Assembly (NCBI RefSeq): GCF_027942865.1
Contig: NC_134526.1
Location: 8,164,784-8,228,783 of the forward strand
DNA from: Odontesthes bonariensis
Lineage: Eukaryota > Chordata > Actinopteri > Atheriniformes > Atherinopsidae
DNA: 64,000 nt
Direction of reading: 5' to 3'
The translations under genes were made by a program, and so were the position numbers. Below, one piece after another: positions 1-12,259 of this stretch. The notes under the pieces were generated by a model. The model made no database searches, had not been told where the DNA came from, and saw only the letters and a list, made by a program, of their open reading frames with translations. Each line of letters begins with the position of its first letter. The first letter of the stretch is position 1.

Positions 1-619
1 ATAACATTATGTGGCTTACATCTACAAAACCAGGCCATGCTGCTGTGAACTCTTCAGCATAATATATAACATATCAGAATTTTAAAAGAGGACTTTTAAC
101 AGATATAATAAATTGGCCAGATTTTTACCTACTTTAAAATCGTTTTCAGTAGGGTTGAATGACTGTGAAACTGTGGGCCGACACCGATGTTATTAATGAT
201 CATTTTGCCGCTTGCCAATAGCTGATTGGTTTGTTTTGTTTTGTACCTTTAATATCAGTGAAACAAAAAACATAATAATAAAAAAGGAATTTTGGTATTT
301 TAGCCTTTCATCACACTATCTTTGAATGAGCAAAAAAAAAATCATACAAATGTGATACCCAACTATTATTAGAAGTATTCCTTTGTGTGATAAATAAGTC
401 CATTCTGAACAATTTGGTGGAAAATTTTGGCTTATAAGTAGTAGAAATACTGTTCAAAGTTGGCGGGTTGTGTACGTCACCTGAACAAGCATGTTTCCCC
501 CTTTTTTTTCAAGAATAAAAAATGGACTGGATCCTAGAATAATGATTTTTTTTTTAGTGTTGCTTGGACTTGTACTTTGCATGGCCATGGCTGTTTTAAC
601 AAGCTTTGTGTTACTTTAG
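1..619. other. Non-coding upstream stretch, probably intron
   Basis: AT-rich sequence with no convincing exon. It ends in a pyrimidine-rich acceptor (ttactttag at 611-619) that opens the first visible exon of the THAP gene. I looked here for the exon encoding the first Cys pair of the THAP finger and did not find it, so it probably lies before the window. Confidence 0.6.
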
Positions 620-3563
620 GTTTCCCCTATACAATCCCAGAAAACTTAAGAAATGGCTTACAAACATGAAGTGGAAGGACTGGACTCCAACTCGCTTTTC
701 TGTGCTGTGCAGCAATCACTTTGAGGAGCAGTACCTTGACAAAACAGCAAAAAGCGTGACACTTCGAGAAGATGCCGTGCCCACCATATTTTCATCCCCC
801 GACAACACACAGAAGAAAAAGGTTTGTGTTTACTGTACTTCTCCCAAATGAATACGGCTCCAGTTTAACAGTGTTTGACAATAAAGTCTTAAACCTTTTG
901 GAAGGCTCATGCTTCTGCAAAAACTTTTACTAAAATAATGTTTATATTCCTGTGTCTGTCCCATTGATACAGGCCTCTGTTAACCCAAAACGTAAAAGGC
1001 TCAAGGTGAGACCGTACTGCTCTGTGTAACTTTTAAAATGATTTTATTCACCTCTGAAGAACAAACATCTAAACACATTGTGTTGTGAATCCAGCCACCT
1101 GGTGCTAAAGCCTCAGAGAAAGAGTCGGCTCAGTCTGCAGCGACCTCTCCCACCACTGCAAAAAACAGCAGCCAGAACAAAGAACTCAGCCAGACAGAAC
1201 AACAGCCTTCAGGGTATGTAACAACCCACAAGGAGCTCTTATAGCTTCAGAAACATTTAGAATTTGCAAATGTCACAAGAAGAAACATAAATAAATGCAT
1301 GACATCTCAACTATAGATTTGATGTCTTTATTCAGTAAATTGTGAACAATTATGATATGTTTACTGGGTAATGTTGTGTTCACCTTTAAAGTTCTGCCAT
1401 CAAATAAGTGCAAGTTCAGTGTATTTTTTACACTGTTTATTACTTTGAAAAACAGTTGTTTTGTTTCCTCTTTGATTTGTTAGTTTTTTTCTGTTTTTCT
1501 GCTCAGAGACGCAGACCCACAAAAGGCGGAGAAATGGAGAGTCATAGTTGATGAGGGGCTAATGAAGATCGAGTCATTCCCACATTTCTTTCATGGAGAT
1601 TACTGTGTACCACAGGTCGGTGGTCATGTTTGACAAGAAGATTTATTATCTATTCATCTGTTTGATAACATGGCATGTCACTGGTGTAAATGTTCATTTT
1701 GAGCTTAGCTTGACACTTGTGGTATCACATCAGGTAAAACGACTTTGGTCAGGTTCTTACTTTGATCAATTTAGTTAATTGTATCTGTATTTATGTCCAA
1801 ATTGTCCCTTTTTCTGTCTGTGTTTTGTCATATGACTCAACAGAGTATTCAGTGGGCTCCAGATAATGTTTTCAGGGTAAGTTGTCAGAATCATTTTAAA
1901 ATTTGATATTTTGCCTTAAGGCACACTGTGGGAAGAGTGAATTTAATCACATTCTCTTCTATCATTTTTACAGACAGACTGTGAAGGCTCTGAAAATCTG
2001 ATCGAGGTAGGTTTATGATAATATAATGATCATTAGGAAGTTGGATATAATTCCACAAACTGTAAATCAAAGTTGTCGATGCGACTGTACGTTGTAATCT
2101 TCTGGCTGCAGGTGAACGAACCGTGGCAGTGGCTCGGTTTGGATGTAAGGGGGCCACTGCCTCAAACCCTAAACGGACACAAATACATTTTGACGCTCAC
2201 GGACTACTACTCCAAATGGGTGGAGGCGGTACCGATGCCGTCGTGCCTTCCTTCACATGTAGCGAAGAACATCGCAGACATCATCGCCCACTTTGGTTAC
2301 CCGCTCAGAATCCTTTCCAGACTGCCTCATGACATCGTCCACAAAGTGAGCGCATTGGTGAATGTAATGTAATGTGATTCAGCTGCTTATCTGGTCTCAC
2401 AGCAGCAGCATCAGAGGTGCAGTTACAGTTTGCAAACAGAGATTTTCAGAAGTGAGGAGCAACACAAACTCCAGTGTCTCGTCAGCGGAGTGTCACTGGA
2501 TTAATAGTTGTTGTCACATATTGTTCTCATCAATATTTTTTACCTGCATTGGTCTTGAATTGTCCAATAACACGAGAACAAGTCATAACTTTCTCATTGG
2601 AACCATACATCTCACATGGAATTCATGGTTAAATGAACTATAACAGTTTAAATGCCATTGTCCAGGACAGTAGCAGAGGATCACAGCAAGTTGTTACAAT
2701 GCATTTTAACGTGATGAACTCATGGAGCATTGTGTCCCGTGTCTCACATTGATGTGATGTGTGACTGTCTCCCTGTACTAGATCAACCGAGAGCTAAACG
2801 ATCAGCTGAAGGTTTCCGTTGCTCTCGTGGTTTATCATCAGCAGACAGGCACTGCAGATTTGATCACACCGCAGATGATTGACAGGTCTGTATGGACAAT
2901 GCTTTGGTATTATTTATGTACAGTTTGTATTTTTTACACCACTTTTCATTTTTTTCATGACGCTGTAGTGTTATGCATCTGGAGATCTCATCCCTGTACC
3001 CTTGCTTGGTTTTAAGTTCCATGAATGAATATTCCTGTATCACGCTGACATCTAAACACTGCAACTCCTCAAACTGTGGCTCCCCAACAGGATAGTTTGT
3101 GATCTAACAGACGAGCATGCAGCTGACTGGGATGTGTACCTGCCTGCCAAAGTTTTCAGTCTGTGTTTCAAAGAGCATCCAGAGACTAAGGAGAGGCCTT
3201 TTTCAATACTCTGCTGTAAGGGACTAGAGCCTGTTCAATCTCCCAGAGGACTGAATGTAAGTTTTGGACACTTGAGTTTAAATAGAACAAAATTTTATTG
3301 ACACATATATGATGAAATGACCATTTTGTTCTTACCTCTGTTCCATAGTATACTTATTCCAAGATCCAAGAGAGTGTTTTTGTGGTAAGTTTTTCTCTGT
3401 GTAAGTATGTTCCATAGTTTCATATGATCAAAGTTTTTCGAATTCCTCTGGAAAATTTCATTGAATTCTGATGCAGTTTCAAAAATGTTTGAATATTGAA
3501 CTTTTTCAAGCCACTTAACAGGAACATACCACTTGTCTCACTTGTTATTTTCAGGTCATTTGA
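620..3563 (+). CDS. THAP zinc finger-integrase core fusion protein, 5'-partial
   Basis: I assembled eleven exons with consistent phases: 620-821, 973-1005, 1095-1213, 1507-1615, 1844-1876, 1974-2006, 2112-2345, 2782-2885, 3091-3256, 3349-3384 and 3555-3563 (TGA). They encode about 359 residues. The first exon carries the C-terminal half of a THAP finger (FPL start, CSNHF for the C-x2-H pair, AVPTIF end). A basic PKRKRLK stretch and a Ser/Thr/Gln-rich linker follow. Exons 2112-3256 encode an integrase (rve-type) core with LDVRGPLP, LTDYYSKWVEAVP, HFGYP and YHQQTG blocks, closest to the GIN/Ginger and Metaviridae type. The acidic triad does not look complete, as expected for an exapted protein. 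Many small introns and clean frames argue for a working host gene. A DNA-binding or regulatory role is inferred. Exon 1 lies outside the window. Confidence 0.8.
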
Positions 3564-4074
3564 CTCTGCAACCAAACTGGAGTCCGTTTCAGCTGCAAAC
3601 TAATGAAAAGGAACGTGTGACTTTGTTGTCAGAATGAGACGATTACAGCCCCGATGCTTTTATCTGGATAAGAAGTTTAGTTTGTGGACAGAAACTAGAT
3701 CAACTTCAGCATCCTCGACTCTCCCAAAGAAAATCACAGGAGTTCTCCGCCTGTTGAAGATATTTAACAGTGTGTTTTTGTTATTTTTGGCATTGAAGTA
3801 GTGGAAAAACATCATATCTTTGAATGTAGAATGTTGTTTCATTTCTCGACATTGTATAACAGTGCGTCATGAATGCTGTAGAACATCTTCAGTGTGGATT
3901 TATTTATTTTTTTAACCAGTATTTGAAGACAAACGAGAAACAAATCAGGTTAAAGTCCAAAATGTGCCGAGTTACTTGAGAGTGATTAATACTACATTGC
4001 TCTGTTGCTCATATGTAATATGTCTTGAGTGTTTGCGTCAAACAGTTAAAACAGTGGATTTGATTCTAGCAAGA

Positions 4075-4080
4075 AATAAA
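4075..4080 (+). promoter_or_regulatory. Candidate poly(A) signal of the THAP-integrase gene
   Basis: An AATAAA hexamer lies about 510 bases after the stop at 3561-3563. Nothing coding was seen between them, so 3564 to about 4100 is probably 3' UTR. Confidence 0.4.
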
Positions 4081-4106
4081 AGCATGATTTAGTCACTAAG
4101 CCATGG

Positions 4107-4882
4107 CTAAACACAGATGTGACACAAAACTAATTCATTTAATATCTGAACATTCAGGATTTGTAAAACTTACCTGGTAAAAGATGAATAAGACTGTCGT
4201 ATTTGGTTTTCTTCTTGCAGAGTCTTTTATGATGGGCTGAATTCTTTGAGGCCATAGACTGTGATATAATGTACCAGGATGCATTATCATGCTGAAAAAT
4301 GACCTCAGCATGACCGAGCCTCCTTTTGATTGGTGCAATGAGAAAAATGGATCAAAGTATTAATAAACAAAGGTTCCAGTTTCATCTCCTTGTCCAACAC
4401 TGATTGGTGATTTATCACTAAATATCCCTTTCATCCAATCATCCACAGTCCATGACTGCCTCTCTTTAGCCCACTGTTTAGGTGTTAGTAATGATTTATG
4501 TTAGGCTTTTTTTGGATGAAAATCCCACTCATTCAGCTGATTTATTACAGTTCAATCACAAGCAATGACTTCTTTTTCTGCCCATGTGTTTTTAGTTTCC
4601 TTTGGAGTGTATTTTCTGTCTTAAAGCATAGCGCTTTGAAATTTTCTTTGGCTTCTTCCTCAGTCGACTAACACTCCTCCAATCAGTCAGTGTGGCTTCT
4701 TAAAGCTCTGCAAACACTTATGTTTTAACTGCACGCCCATTTGCATAAAATGTGTGGTGCTGCAAATTACAAGGTGGTTTTATATTTTTCCCCTACGTTA
4801 TCTAAGATAAAAAAAAATCAGTGTATGTTTGACAAAGCCAGAATGTTAGGCTAATAAATTGTTTTGCGTCACATCTGTGTTT
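4107..4882 (-). mobile_element. Decayed Tc1/mariner-like DNA transposon
   Basis: Inverted ends are visible: aacacagatgtgacacaaaa at the left matches the reverse complement of 4858-4880, and weaker matching continues inward for about 70 bases on both sides. On the minus strand the interior has transposase-like pieces in several frames, including a Trp-thr-val-asp-asp-Trp block and a block resembling FQHDNAS, as in the catalytic region of Tc1-like transposases. At under 800 bases it is about half the length of a complete element and has many stops, so it is old and inactive. Confidence 0.6.
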
Positions 4883-5480
4883 GAACTTCTTATAGAGTAA
4901 AAAAGCCAAAAAAAACATCCTCCAAGTGTAGTAATAACCATGTTGGATGTTTGCTGGGGGTCATACTCTTGTACAAATTAAAATATCATCCAAATTAATT
5001 TACCGTGAGCAGCAACATGGCTTGTTTAATGTGATCCATAATCTGCGAACAGGTTGTAATTCACCTGTAATCACTCAGCATTTGCAGTTGTGTAAAAAAA
5101 AAAAAAGACTTTTTTGTTCAAACTAAGTTTTATCAAGCTGTTCAAGTTAATTTGTCCCAGATTTGAGATGACTTTTCTGATAAACAGGACAACAGCAGGG
5201 TTTCAATAACATGGAATCTGCTATTTTCACACTTTATATATATATATTATGTGGTCTGTGACAAATTCAAACTAGACGAGTTTTTATATGATATTATTTC
5301 ATATGCACGACATATCACGTATCGGTTCTAAATCGTGCCTGCACGAAGTGTTTGAGGACCCTGCACTGCCACCAGCTGGTAGATTGTGGAGTTGCAGCTT
5401 GCTGTCAGATGCTGCTGTGAGCTCATATTTGTCGCTGCAGTGAAGGTTTTTTTTTCCCTGCATGCAGTCAGCCGCAACAA
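4883..5480. other. Intergenic stretch and elob promoter/5' UTR
   Basis: It holds an A-run near 5095-5105 and a short TA run near 5239-5248. The last 150 bases before the elob ATG are GC-richer and probably hold the promoter and 5' UTR. No coding signal was seen. Confidence 0.45.
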
Positions 5481-8134
5481 ATGGTGAGTGAGAAAGACAG
5501 TTGGAGCTCACAGTGTAAAGGACCTTGTGACTAACCAAACCTGACGTCTGTTAGTCCTCTAACATTTCGCTTTGTAGTAAAATGTCCGCTGTTTGTAGCT
5601 TAGCCACGCTTGACATTAAGCCGTTATTCCAAATCTTAGGTCTGTGTTTAGCTACCCAGTGCTAACACTGTCTAGCTTCCGCTACTTTGGGTAACGTCAA
5701 TTGTCCAGCTCACGGTAGCTGGGGATTGTCTTTGATAGTGCTCAAGTTGACAGCGAGTTCAACAGAGATGACTTCAGACAAAGGACATAGAGTTTAACTT
5801 AGTTTTGAATTCCTGACAGCTAAAGTCACAAATCTATTTAATCGAGTAGCCAGCTAGCCACAAGAAAGCTAAGTAGCCGGACTAAGAGTCTAATCTATTA
5901 AATAACTAAGATGGAAATGTTTGATTAGAGTTAAGTTATTTAACCTTAGATGGGTCCCAAGATTGGTGTATTGAGTACTTGGTAGACTGGGGAGGGGTTT
6001 CTTGTTTCTTTGCCCAGTGTTTTTAGAGAGCTACTGTTGGCTAATATTTGGTTTAACGACTAGCTTTGGCTAGCACTGCAACAGCTAAGCTATCGTCATG
6101 ACGATAGCCAACAGCTGTACTGTGGCTCTTAAAACGCCCAGTTAGGCGTAAAGATGAGACAAAGTCGTAAAATTAAGAAAAATACCTCACTAAAATGATG
6201 TCACTACCATTAACTTCCACTTTGTGTCTGTAATGTCTCTAATATATTGTTGTACAACGGAACTTGACACCTTAGAGTTTGTATTAACTTATCTGTTATG
6301 TTGCACTAACCCTGCTTTGTTCATATTTTTAGTGTTGTTCACATATATGACATGAGTCACTTTCTGGGGATTTCTTTTTGTACATCACATGTGCTTGCAA
6401 CAAAGTAAGCTCATCTCATTTCCAGGGAATATGTGTATAAAATTGAACTGAAATGGGGATGCAATTTTATTTTCTAGCTTCAGAAGAATCTGAAACAATT
6501 CAATCCAGTGTCTTAAATATGAATGAGTTGCATACAGCCTGTTTGGGAAAGCAGCATTTTCAGCTATTGAATTTCAGTGATGTAAATGTCTTTGCAAGTC
6601 ATCGGTGTCTCATTCCTGCCGTTTCCTCTGTCTCTTGCTCTCACTCAGGATGTGTTTTTAATGATCCGACGTCACAAGACGACCATCTTCACAGATGCCA
6701 AAGAGTCCACCACAGTCTATGAGCTGAAACGTATTGTGGAAGGCATTTTAAAGAAGCCACCAGAAGATCAGAGGCTTTATAAGGTGAAATAAACTACCTG
6801 GAACATCTTTCAGACAAAAAAATTTCTCACATGGTTTGTTGCTACTTTTTTACAGGCCGACTTGTTAATTTTAAACAACATATATGTGTCTGTTTTCCAA
6901 GTATTCGCTGTACTGTTGAATCATTTTATTAGAAAATAATTTAACACATTTTTTTAAATTTTTTATTACAAAGTAAATATGGCCCTGAAATGCCAACTTA
7001 TCAAATAGGATTTTTTTATTTATTTATTTTTTTTAATATGAAAACTTGAGAGATTTGTAGAGTTTATAGGAGAAAAGTTTAGACTTTTTTCACAGTTGCT
7101 GTGCAAACATTTTTACCATAAATGCTTTGAGGTTTTGTTGATTTATGTCCTCAATCTTGAATTTTGTGGTGTTACTACACGGAAGTTGTCTGGGTATTCG
7201 CCTCTCAGGGCTGTGTCCTGTGTGAAAAATGATTATAGTTTAATATCTTAAGGTTTTAGGCCATTTTTCAGACAAAAACTAAAAATTGGGACATCTGTGT
7301 TAGCTTGATGAAGTTGTTGATCGTATTCAAAACTTCTTTCCAATCCTAAACCAAATAATGAATAATAATTAGAAAAAAAGATGTTAAAAATCAAAAGCTA
7401 TTTAAATAGTTAATCCCAATACAGATGATATTAATATTGTATTTCAGAAGGTTTTTTTATCGTTGCATTTATTTGTCAGGTTAAACTATTCATTTTACTC
7501 AGTTTAACAATTTATTTTTCTTCTTTAAAATGGACCATCATAATATAATGACTTCTTCTTTAAATTTGTTCTTTGTCGTTGTTGTTCACATTCAGAGTTC
7601 ATTACCAGAACCTTTTCTTCAGAGAGTCGCTTAATACTGAATTTTAAACCCGACAGCTCGATCCCTTAAAGCTCATCAGAGGATTTTGAAAAGAACTCTG
7701 AATTAGTTGATAATGTGCACTATAACCGGTGTAGTGAACAAACGGCAGACTCTGTTTTTTTTTCAGGATGATGTGCTGCTTAATGACAGTCAAACTCTTG
7801 GAAATTGTGGCTTCACAAATCAAACGGCTCGACCTCAGGCTCCAGCCACGGTGGGATTAGCTTTTCGTCTCGGTGGTGAGTTTGTCAACCTTTGGTCAGG
7901 CTCATTTGATCGTTCACACTTTGAGCTCATGCTTCTTTTTTCTTTTGTTTTGGCTTGTCCGGATAACCGTCTGCTTGTCTTATGTCTCATAACGTCCGTT
8001 TCGTCTGTGTTATTTTCCCAGATGATTCATTTGAGCAGCTGAGGCTCGAGTCTTTCTCCACTCCCCCAGAGCTTCCTGACGTCATGAAGCCGCAGGATTC
8101 AGGCAGCACAGCCAACGAGCAGGCCGTGCAGTGA
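5481..8134 (+). CDS. elob: Elongin B (transcription elongation factor B subunit 2)
   Basis: There are four coding exons: 5481-5483 (ATG alone, then gtgagt), 6649-6783, 7767-7875 and 8022-8134 (TGA). They encode about 119 residues against 118 in mammals. The ubiquitin-like fold starts [20 protein letters not shown] and contains [27 protein letters not shown] and the C-terminal [12 protein letters not shown] block ending NEQAVQ, all strongly conserved in elongin B. Elongin B pairs with elongin C. The pair stimulates elongation with elongin A and serves as adaptor for VHL/SOCS-box cullin-2 and cullin-5 ubiquitin ligases. The first intron interrupts directly after the start codon, which explains why a simple ORF search misses the true start. 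Exon phases join without conflict. Confidence 0.97.
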
Positions 8135-8692
8135 GGGAAGGGACACGAGAGGGACACGAAGGGGGTCGTAGGGAGGACACGCAGTGGGAGGGAGGGGTTG
8201 AGTTTTGGGAAGTGATGCCTCAGCGGCTGAAGTTTTCCAGTGTGAACGACAGATCTCCAACAATTACAAACACGGATGCCCCTTGCAAATTTGAGGGAGC
8301 TTTAAAGTGGTTAATTTGTCTTGAAATTGGAGAGCGAGTGACAGATAAACGTATAATTTCACACAGTACCCTTGGGAGACACCTGGCGGACTTGTCACAA
8401 CACTGTCAGTCATCCATGGGATTGGTAATGGCTGAACTTATTTAATGAATTTTAGACTTTATTTGGAGTAGGGTTGATACCGCCTTACTTTTGCTGGCTT
8501 AAAAGTCAGAGTGGACAAAGTGTAACATTTTTAGGCTTTATGTTTGTGTGTTTCTTCATTAAACTATTATCAGGATTAACAAGTTTTTTTGTTTTGCCCT
8601 TTGAGGCAGATGTACGTGTTGCAACGACTGCTAGAACTTTGTGAATTTCTAAGTTACCATCTGTGTTTGATAAGTTTTGAACATATTTCTAA

Positions 8693-8698
8693 AATAAA
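8693..8698 (+). promoter_or_regulatory. Candidate poly(A) signal of elob
   Basis: AATAAA within aaaataaaaa, about 560 bases after the elob stop codon. The interval between looks like ordinary 3' UTR. Confidence 0.5.
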
Positions 8699-8715
8699 AA
8701 TGTACTCACTTGTCG

Positions 8716-9764
8716 GCGGGTGATATGATGAAAATTCCTCTGTACTTTTGCCAATCAGTAATTAATATTTTCATCGTGTTGCTGCTCAGAGAGGTCTGAA
8801 CACAGTAAGTGGTGGGGTCTGACCAACTTCTGTGTCCAGTATTGTGTTGCAGCCAATGAAATCTTGGAGATGGCAGCTCTGGTTAGTGGCTTGAGTTGCT
8901 TAAAATAAGTATGAACATAAGCACCAACAGGCAGTAAGTCATGCTAAGTTATGACTTTTATCTACTAGCAGAGGGCCATTTGAATCATTGTTACCCCAGA
9001 ATCAGTACCCCATTACTCCATGCTGTTTTTTTGTTACACCATAAGTACACTTTTTTTTCTTTCCCTCCCTTAATTTAAAGGTGAAATAGACTTTTTTTTT
9101 CTGCACATCAAATTAGGGAACAGGGGTTCTCATTTAGAAAGTTCATTAAAATGTATGATTTTACCTGGGAGTGTTGAATGAAACCGTTAAATGTTGCATT
9201 GAAAACATGCTTGAAAGTTAAACCTGTCAAACATTGGGACATACAGAGTTGCACTTGTTAGCACTTGATTTGAAATTAAAAACAGTTTTTATCACCTCTG
9301 TGTATTGTGGTAATTGATATCTTAAACTTTAAATAGTGTAACTTGACTTTTCTTCTCTATAAAGCAGAACTCAATCTCTCAATTGTTTTTGTTCTCTGAA
9401 AATGTCAGATCATTGCTGCTTATTTTGAATGTCTATTCTGTTGCTAATCCCTCGCTGAACCAAAGAAATGTTTTGACTTTTATGCTTTATAATGATTCAA
9501 AGTGTTCCTTTTCTGTTGACTGTTTGATATACACACGTTGTAATTGTTTAGGAAGTGGAAGACAAATCAAAGTCTGACAAATACGGCACCCCACGGTTCC
9601 TCAACGTCTCATGGATTCTGCAAATTTTTCAGTAAGTACCTGAACGCAGCAAACATGAGCTCACAGTTAGCATTGTGCTGCTAGCAAACGAAAATCCGAC
9701 TGTTGTTGGGCTAAACCTCCGGCGTTAAATGGCAGAGACGGAACTGGTTCACCTTTAACTACAA
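8716..9764. other. Intergenic region between elob and the HARBI1-like gene
   Basis: No domain was recognised in either strand. The last 200 bases are less AT-rich and probably contain the promoter and 5' UTR of the next gene. Confidence 0.4.
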
Positions 9765-12253
9765 ATGGACGTCGGCGATTATATTTTATCGGCGGGGAAA
9801 GCCGTTTTGGACATGGTGGAGCGGGAATGGCAGCCTCTGTCAGCGGGTGAGCTGGAGCATCGGTTGGACCAGGCGGTGGAGGAGATCCTGGAGTCAGATC
9901 TCGTCGCGAAACTTAAAACGCAGCCTCCACCTACTATTTACGTACAGTTATTGCAAAGTCAAACAAATGTGGGGCCTCAAATTCTACACACAACAACCGC
10001 AACAGTAAGCAGCACCGCGGGGGAAAGGGCAGAAGAGTCCCAGAAACAGCTGGATGTTGTGGACGATGAGGCAGTCAAGGTAATTACAGCGTTTGAATTT
10101 GGTCATGCTGCAGTCCTGTGAGAAATCTGAGTTTTGATGAAGTATATAGGAGTAATAAGTAATAAGGAGTCTAATACTTTGACTTCAGCTGTTTGAACTG
10201 CTCATAGAAAAAGACTATCATGACATCTGCACTGAGATGTTAATGCTGAATGAGATACTGAAATAGCATTTTTTCCTTTTAAATAAAATGTTGTTATAAA
10301 ATATTTGATTCTTGGTGACTCGGCTTTAAATGATTACTTCTTTATCTTGTGAGATGCCACCAGTAAGAGGCACAGGTGGCCAGAGAAGATATACTAAAAG
10401 TGAATAAATCTGTTTTAGCAGTGACATCTTTCACTCAAACTTTGATGAAACCATTTCCTTTTTAGAGGAACCTGAGACTTGAAATTTAATGTGATTATAT
10501 CGTTCAATTCACTGAATGATTTGTACAATAAGTTTTTTTTTGTGTGTGTCTCACCAGTACATCTCAGACCTACTTCAAAGCTCTAAATCCAGGGCTCGAA
10601 TGGCCGGACGGGCCCGCTTGTCTCTGTCCCACACCGTCCTCCTGTCTCTCACGCTGCTCTCTGAGCAGGTCAGTTATCGTTCTGTGTCCCGCCGTTTCAA
10701 GCTGGAGAAAGGGAACATCCACAGGATCTTCTTCTCCTTCTGTGAGCACATCAACACGTTGGAGGACAAGCACATCAGGTGGCCAGTTGGTAGGTTGATT
10801 TAGCTGTTTTGTGGAAGACTTGTTGGAAGAAGTCAAGCAGAGGTGGGGACTTGGACTCGAGACTTGAGACTTGACTTGGACTCGAGTCCCGATTTTGATG
10901 ACTTGAGACTTGCTTGACCAAATCAAAAAAAGACTTGGACTCTACTTGGACTTGAGAGCAAAGACTTGAGACTCTACTTGGACTTAACCCTCTGGACTCG
11001 AGTCGAGTCACATGCAGCAAGCACAAATATTAAAATATTTTTTTAAATTGTCGCATCAATACTGTAGCAACCAGCCAGAAATCCCAGCCGTCAGTGACAC
11101 CTGAACGCCGCCTGAACTTCACTCCTGTCATCAGTCTTGGCTGGATAATTAATGCCAATACACACAAAAAAAAAGATACTAAAGATATCACCCAATTTTT
11201 TTCAATTTCAAATAGCTTTATTGGCACAAGAAGGCAGTGCTTATATTGACGAAGCATCTAAACACAATATTAATAAAAATAAACAAATGAATAAGTGGCA
11301 GAACATTAACAATAAAATATAAACAACTTAATTGAGGTGTGGTCATGATCCGTATCATTAATTATAATCGATTTGTTAGGACTTGGTTGGGACTCGAAAA
11401 CAAAAATCCTAGGACTTGGACTTGAGAGCAAAGACTTGAGACTCTACTTGGACTTGCAACATAGGGACTTTCTCCCACCTCTGGTGTCAAGGTAAAAAGA
11501 TGTCCATGCTAACTGGCGGTGGTATTTCTTCTCTATTCTCCAGGCAGAGAGGCTGAGGCGGCACTTTTCCCGTTTTCCCATCTGCTTGGAAAAGATGAGC
11601 AGGAGGAGGGGCGAGGTGTCCCCCAGGTCCTGGGAGTGTTGGGACACACACAGATCCCTATACGTCTGCCTATGGGTAGACATGACATCGAGAGCGCAGC
11701 ACCTGAGGTGAAGAGGATGAAGAAGGACGTCCACCCAGACTCTTGGTTAAACCTTGAGCTTGTATGCAATCGTGTTGGCCAGTTTCTACACTGCAGAATC
11801 AGCAAAGGATCTGATGTGGACAGAGGCAAGGCTCTGAGTGACAGGCTCAAACAGCAGCCTGAGCTGATGCCGTCAGGCTCCTGCATCGTGGCCAGAGCCG
11901 ATTACCCTCTAACCGCACAAGTTTTAACCCCATACAGAGGAAGTTACGGACCAAAAGAGGAGCTCTTTAACAAAACCCTGGAGGAGCATTTTCAGATCTT
12001 CGATCAGACTGTTGCCGACCTGAGAGCCAGATTTCAAAGACTCAAATATCTGGATATTGGAAACTATGACAGAGCGAGAGCTGTTGTCCTGACCGCTTGT
12101 GTGTTACACAATGTGTTTGTGAACATGGGACAAGAGGTGCGAGGAGAGTTTGAGAAAGACGGAGCCTTAACCCATGACGGACAGGGGGAAGAAGATGAGG
12201 AGGGTATATGTAGACGTGACACCATTGCAGAGTTGCTGTTTAAAAATGAATGA
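9765..12253 (+). CDS. HARBI1-like (Harbinger transposase-derived) protein, apparently nuclease-dead
   Basis: Three coding exons, 9765-10079, 10558-10789 and 11544-12253, join in phases 0 and 1 into about 418 residues. Residues 1-105 are acidic and unrecognised. The middle exon has a helix-turn-helix-like stretch (LSEQVSYRSVSRRFKL). The last exon follows the DDE_Tnp_4 layout: a GVLGHTQIPIRLP strand, a GSCIVARADYPLTAQVLTPY block, then FNKTLEEHF, LRARFQRLKYL and TACVLHNVF. In active HARBI proteins the first block reads roughly IDGTHI, a later one has an acidic residue after His, and a Glu precedes the RF-LK block. None of these acidic positions is clearly kept. A retained open frame, introns and lost catalysis point to a domesticated host gene. 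It converges on a Myb-like gene 0.9 kb away. Its job is unknown; DNA or chromatin binding is inferred. Confidence 0.75.
10838..11483. mobile_element. Non-autonomous hAT-like element made of GACTTG-type repeats
   Basis: It lies in the second coding intron of the HARBI1-like gene. Its ends are inverted: cagaggtggg at the left and the reverse complement cccacctctg at the right. An 8-base target duplication is visible with two mismatches (aagtcaag before, gtgtcaag after). Both flanks inside the ends are built from degenerate gacttggactcgagacttg units, and one unit of about 40 bases recurs almost exactly near 10943-10985 and 11411-11456. No coding capacity. Confidence 0.7.
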
Positions 12254-12259
12254 AATAAA
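12254..12259 (+). promoter_or_regulatory. Poly(A) signal directly abutting the stop codon
   Basis: AATAAA begins on the base after the TGA of the HARBI1-like gene, so the 3' UTR is probably only about 20-40 bases long. Confidence 0.55.
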
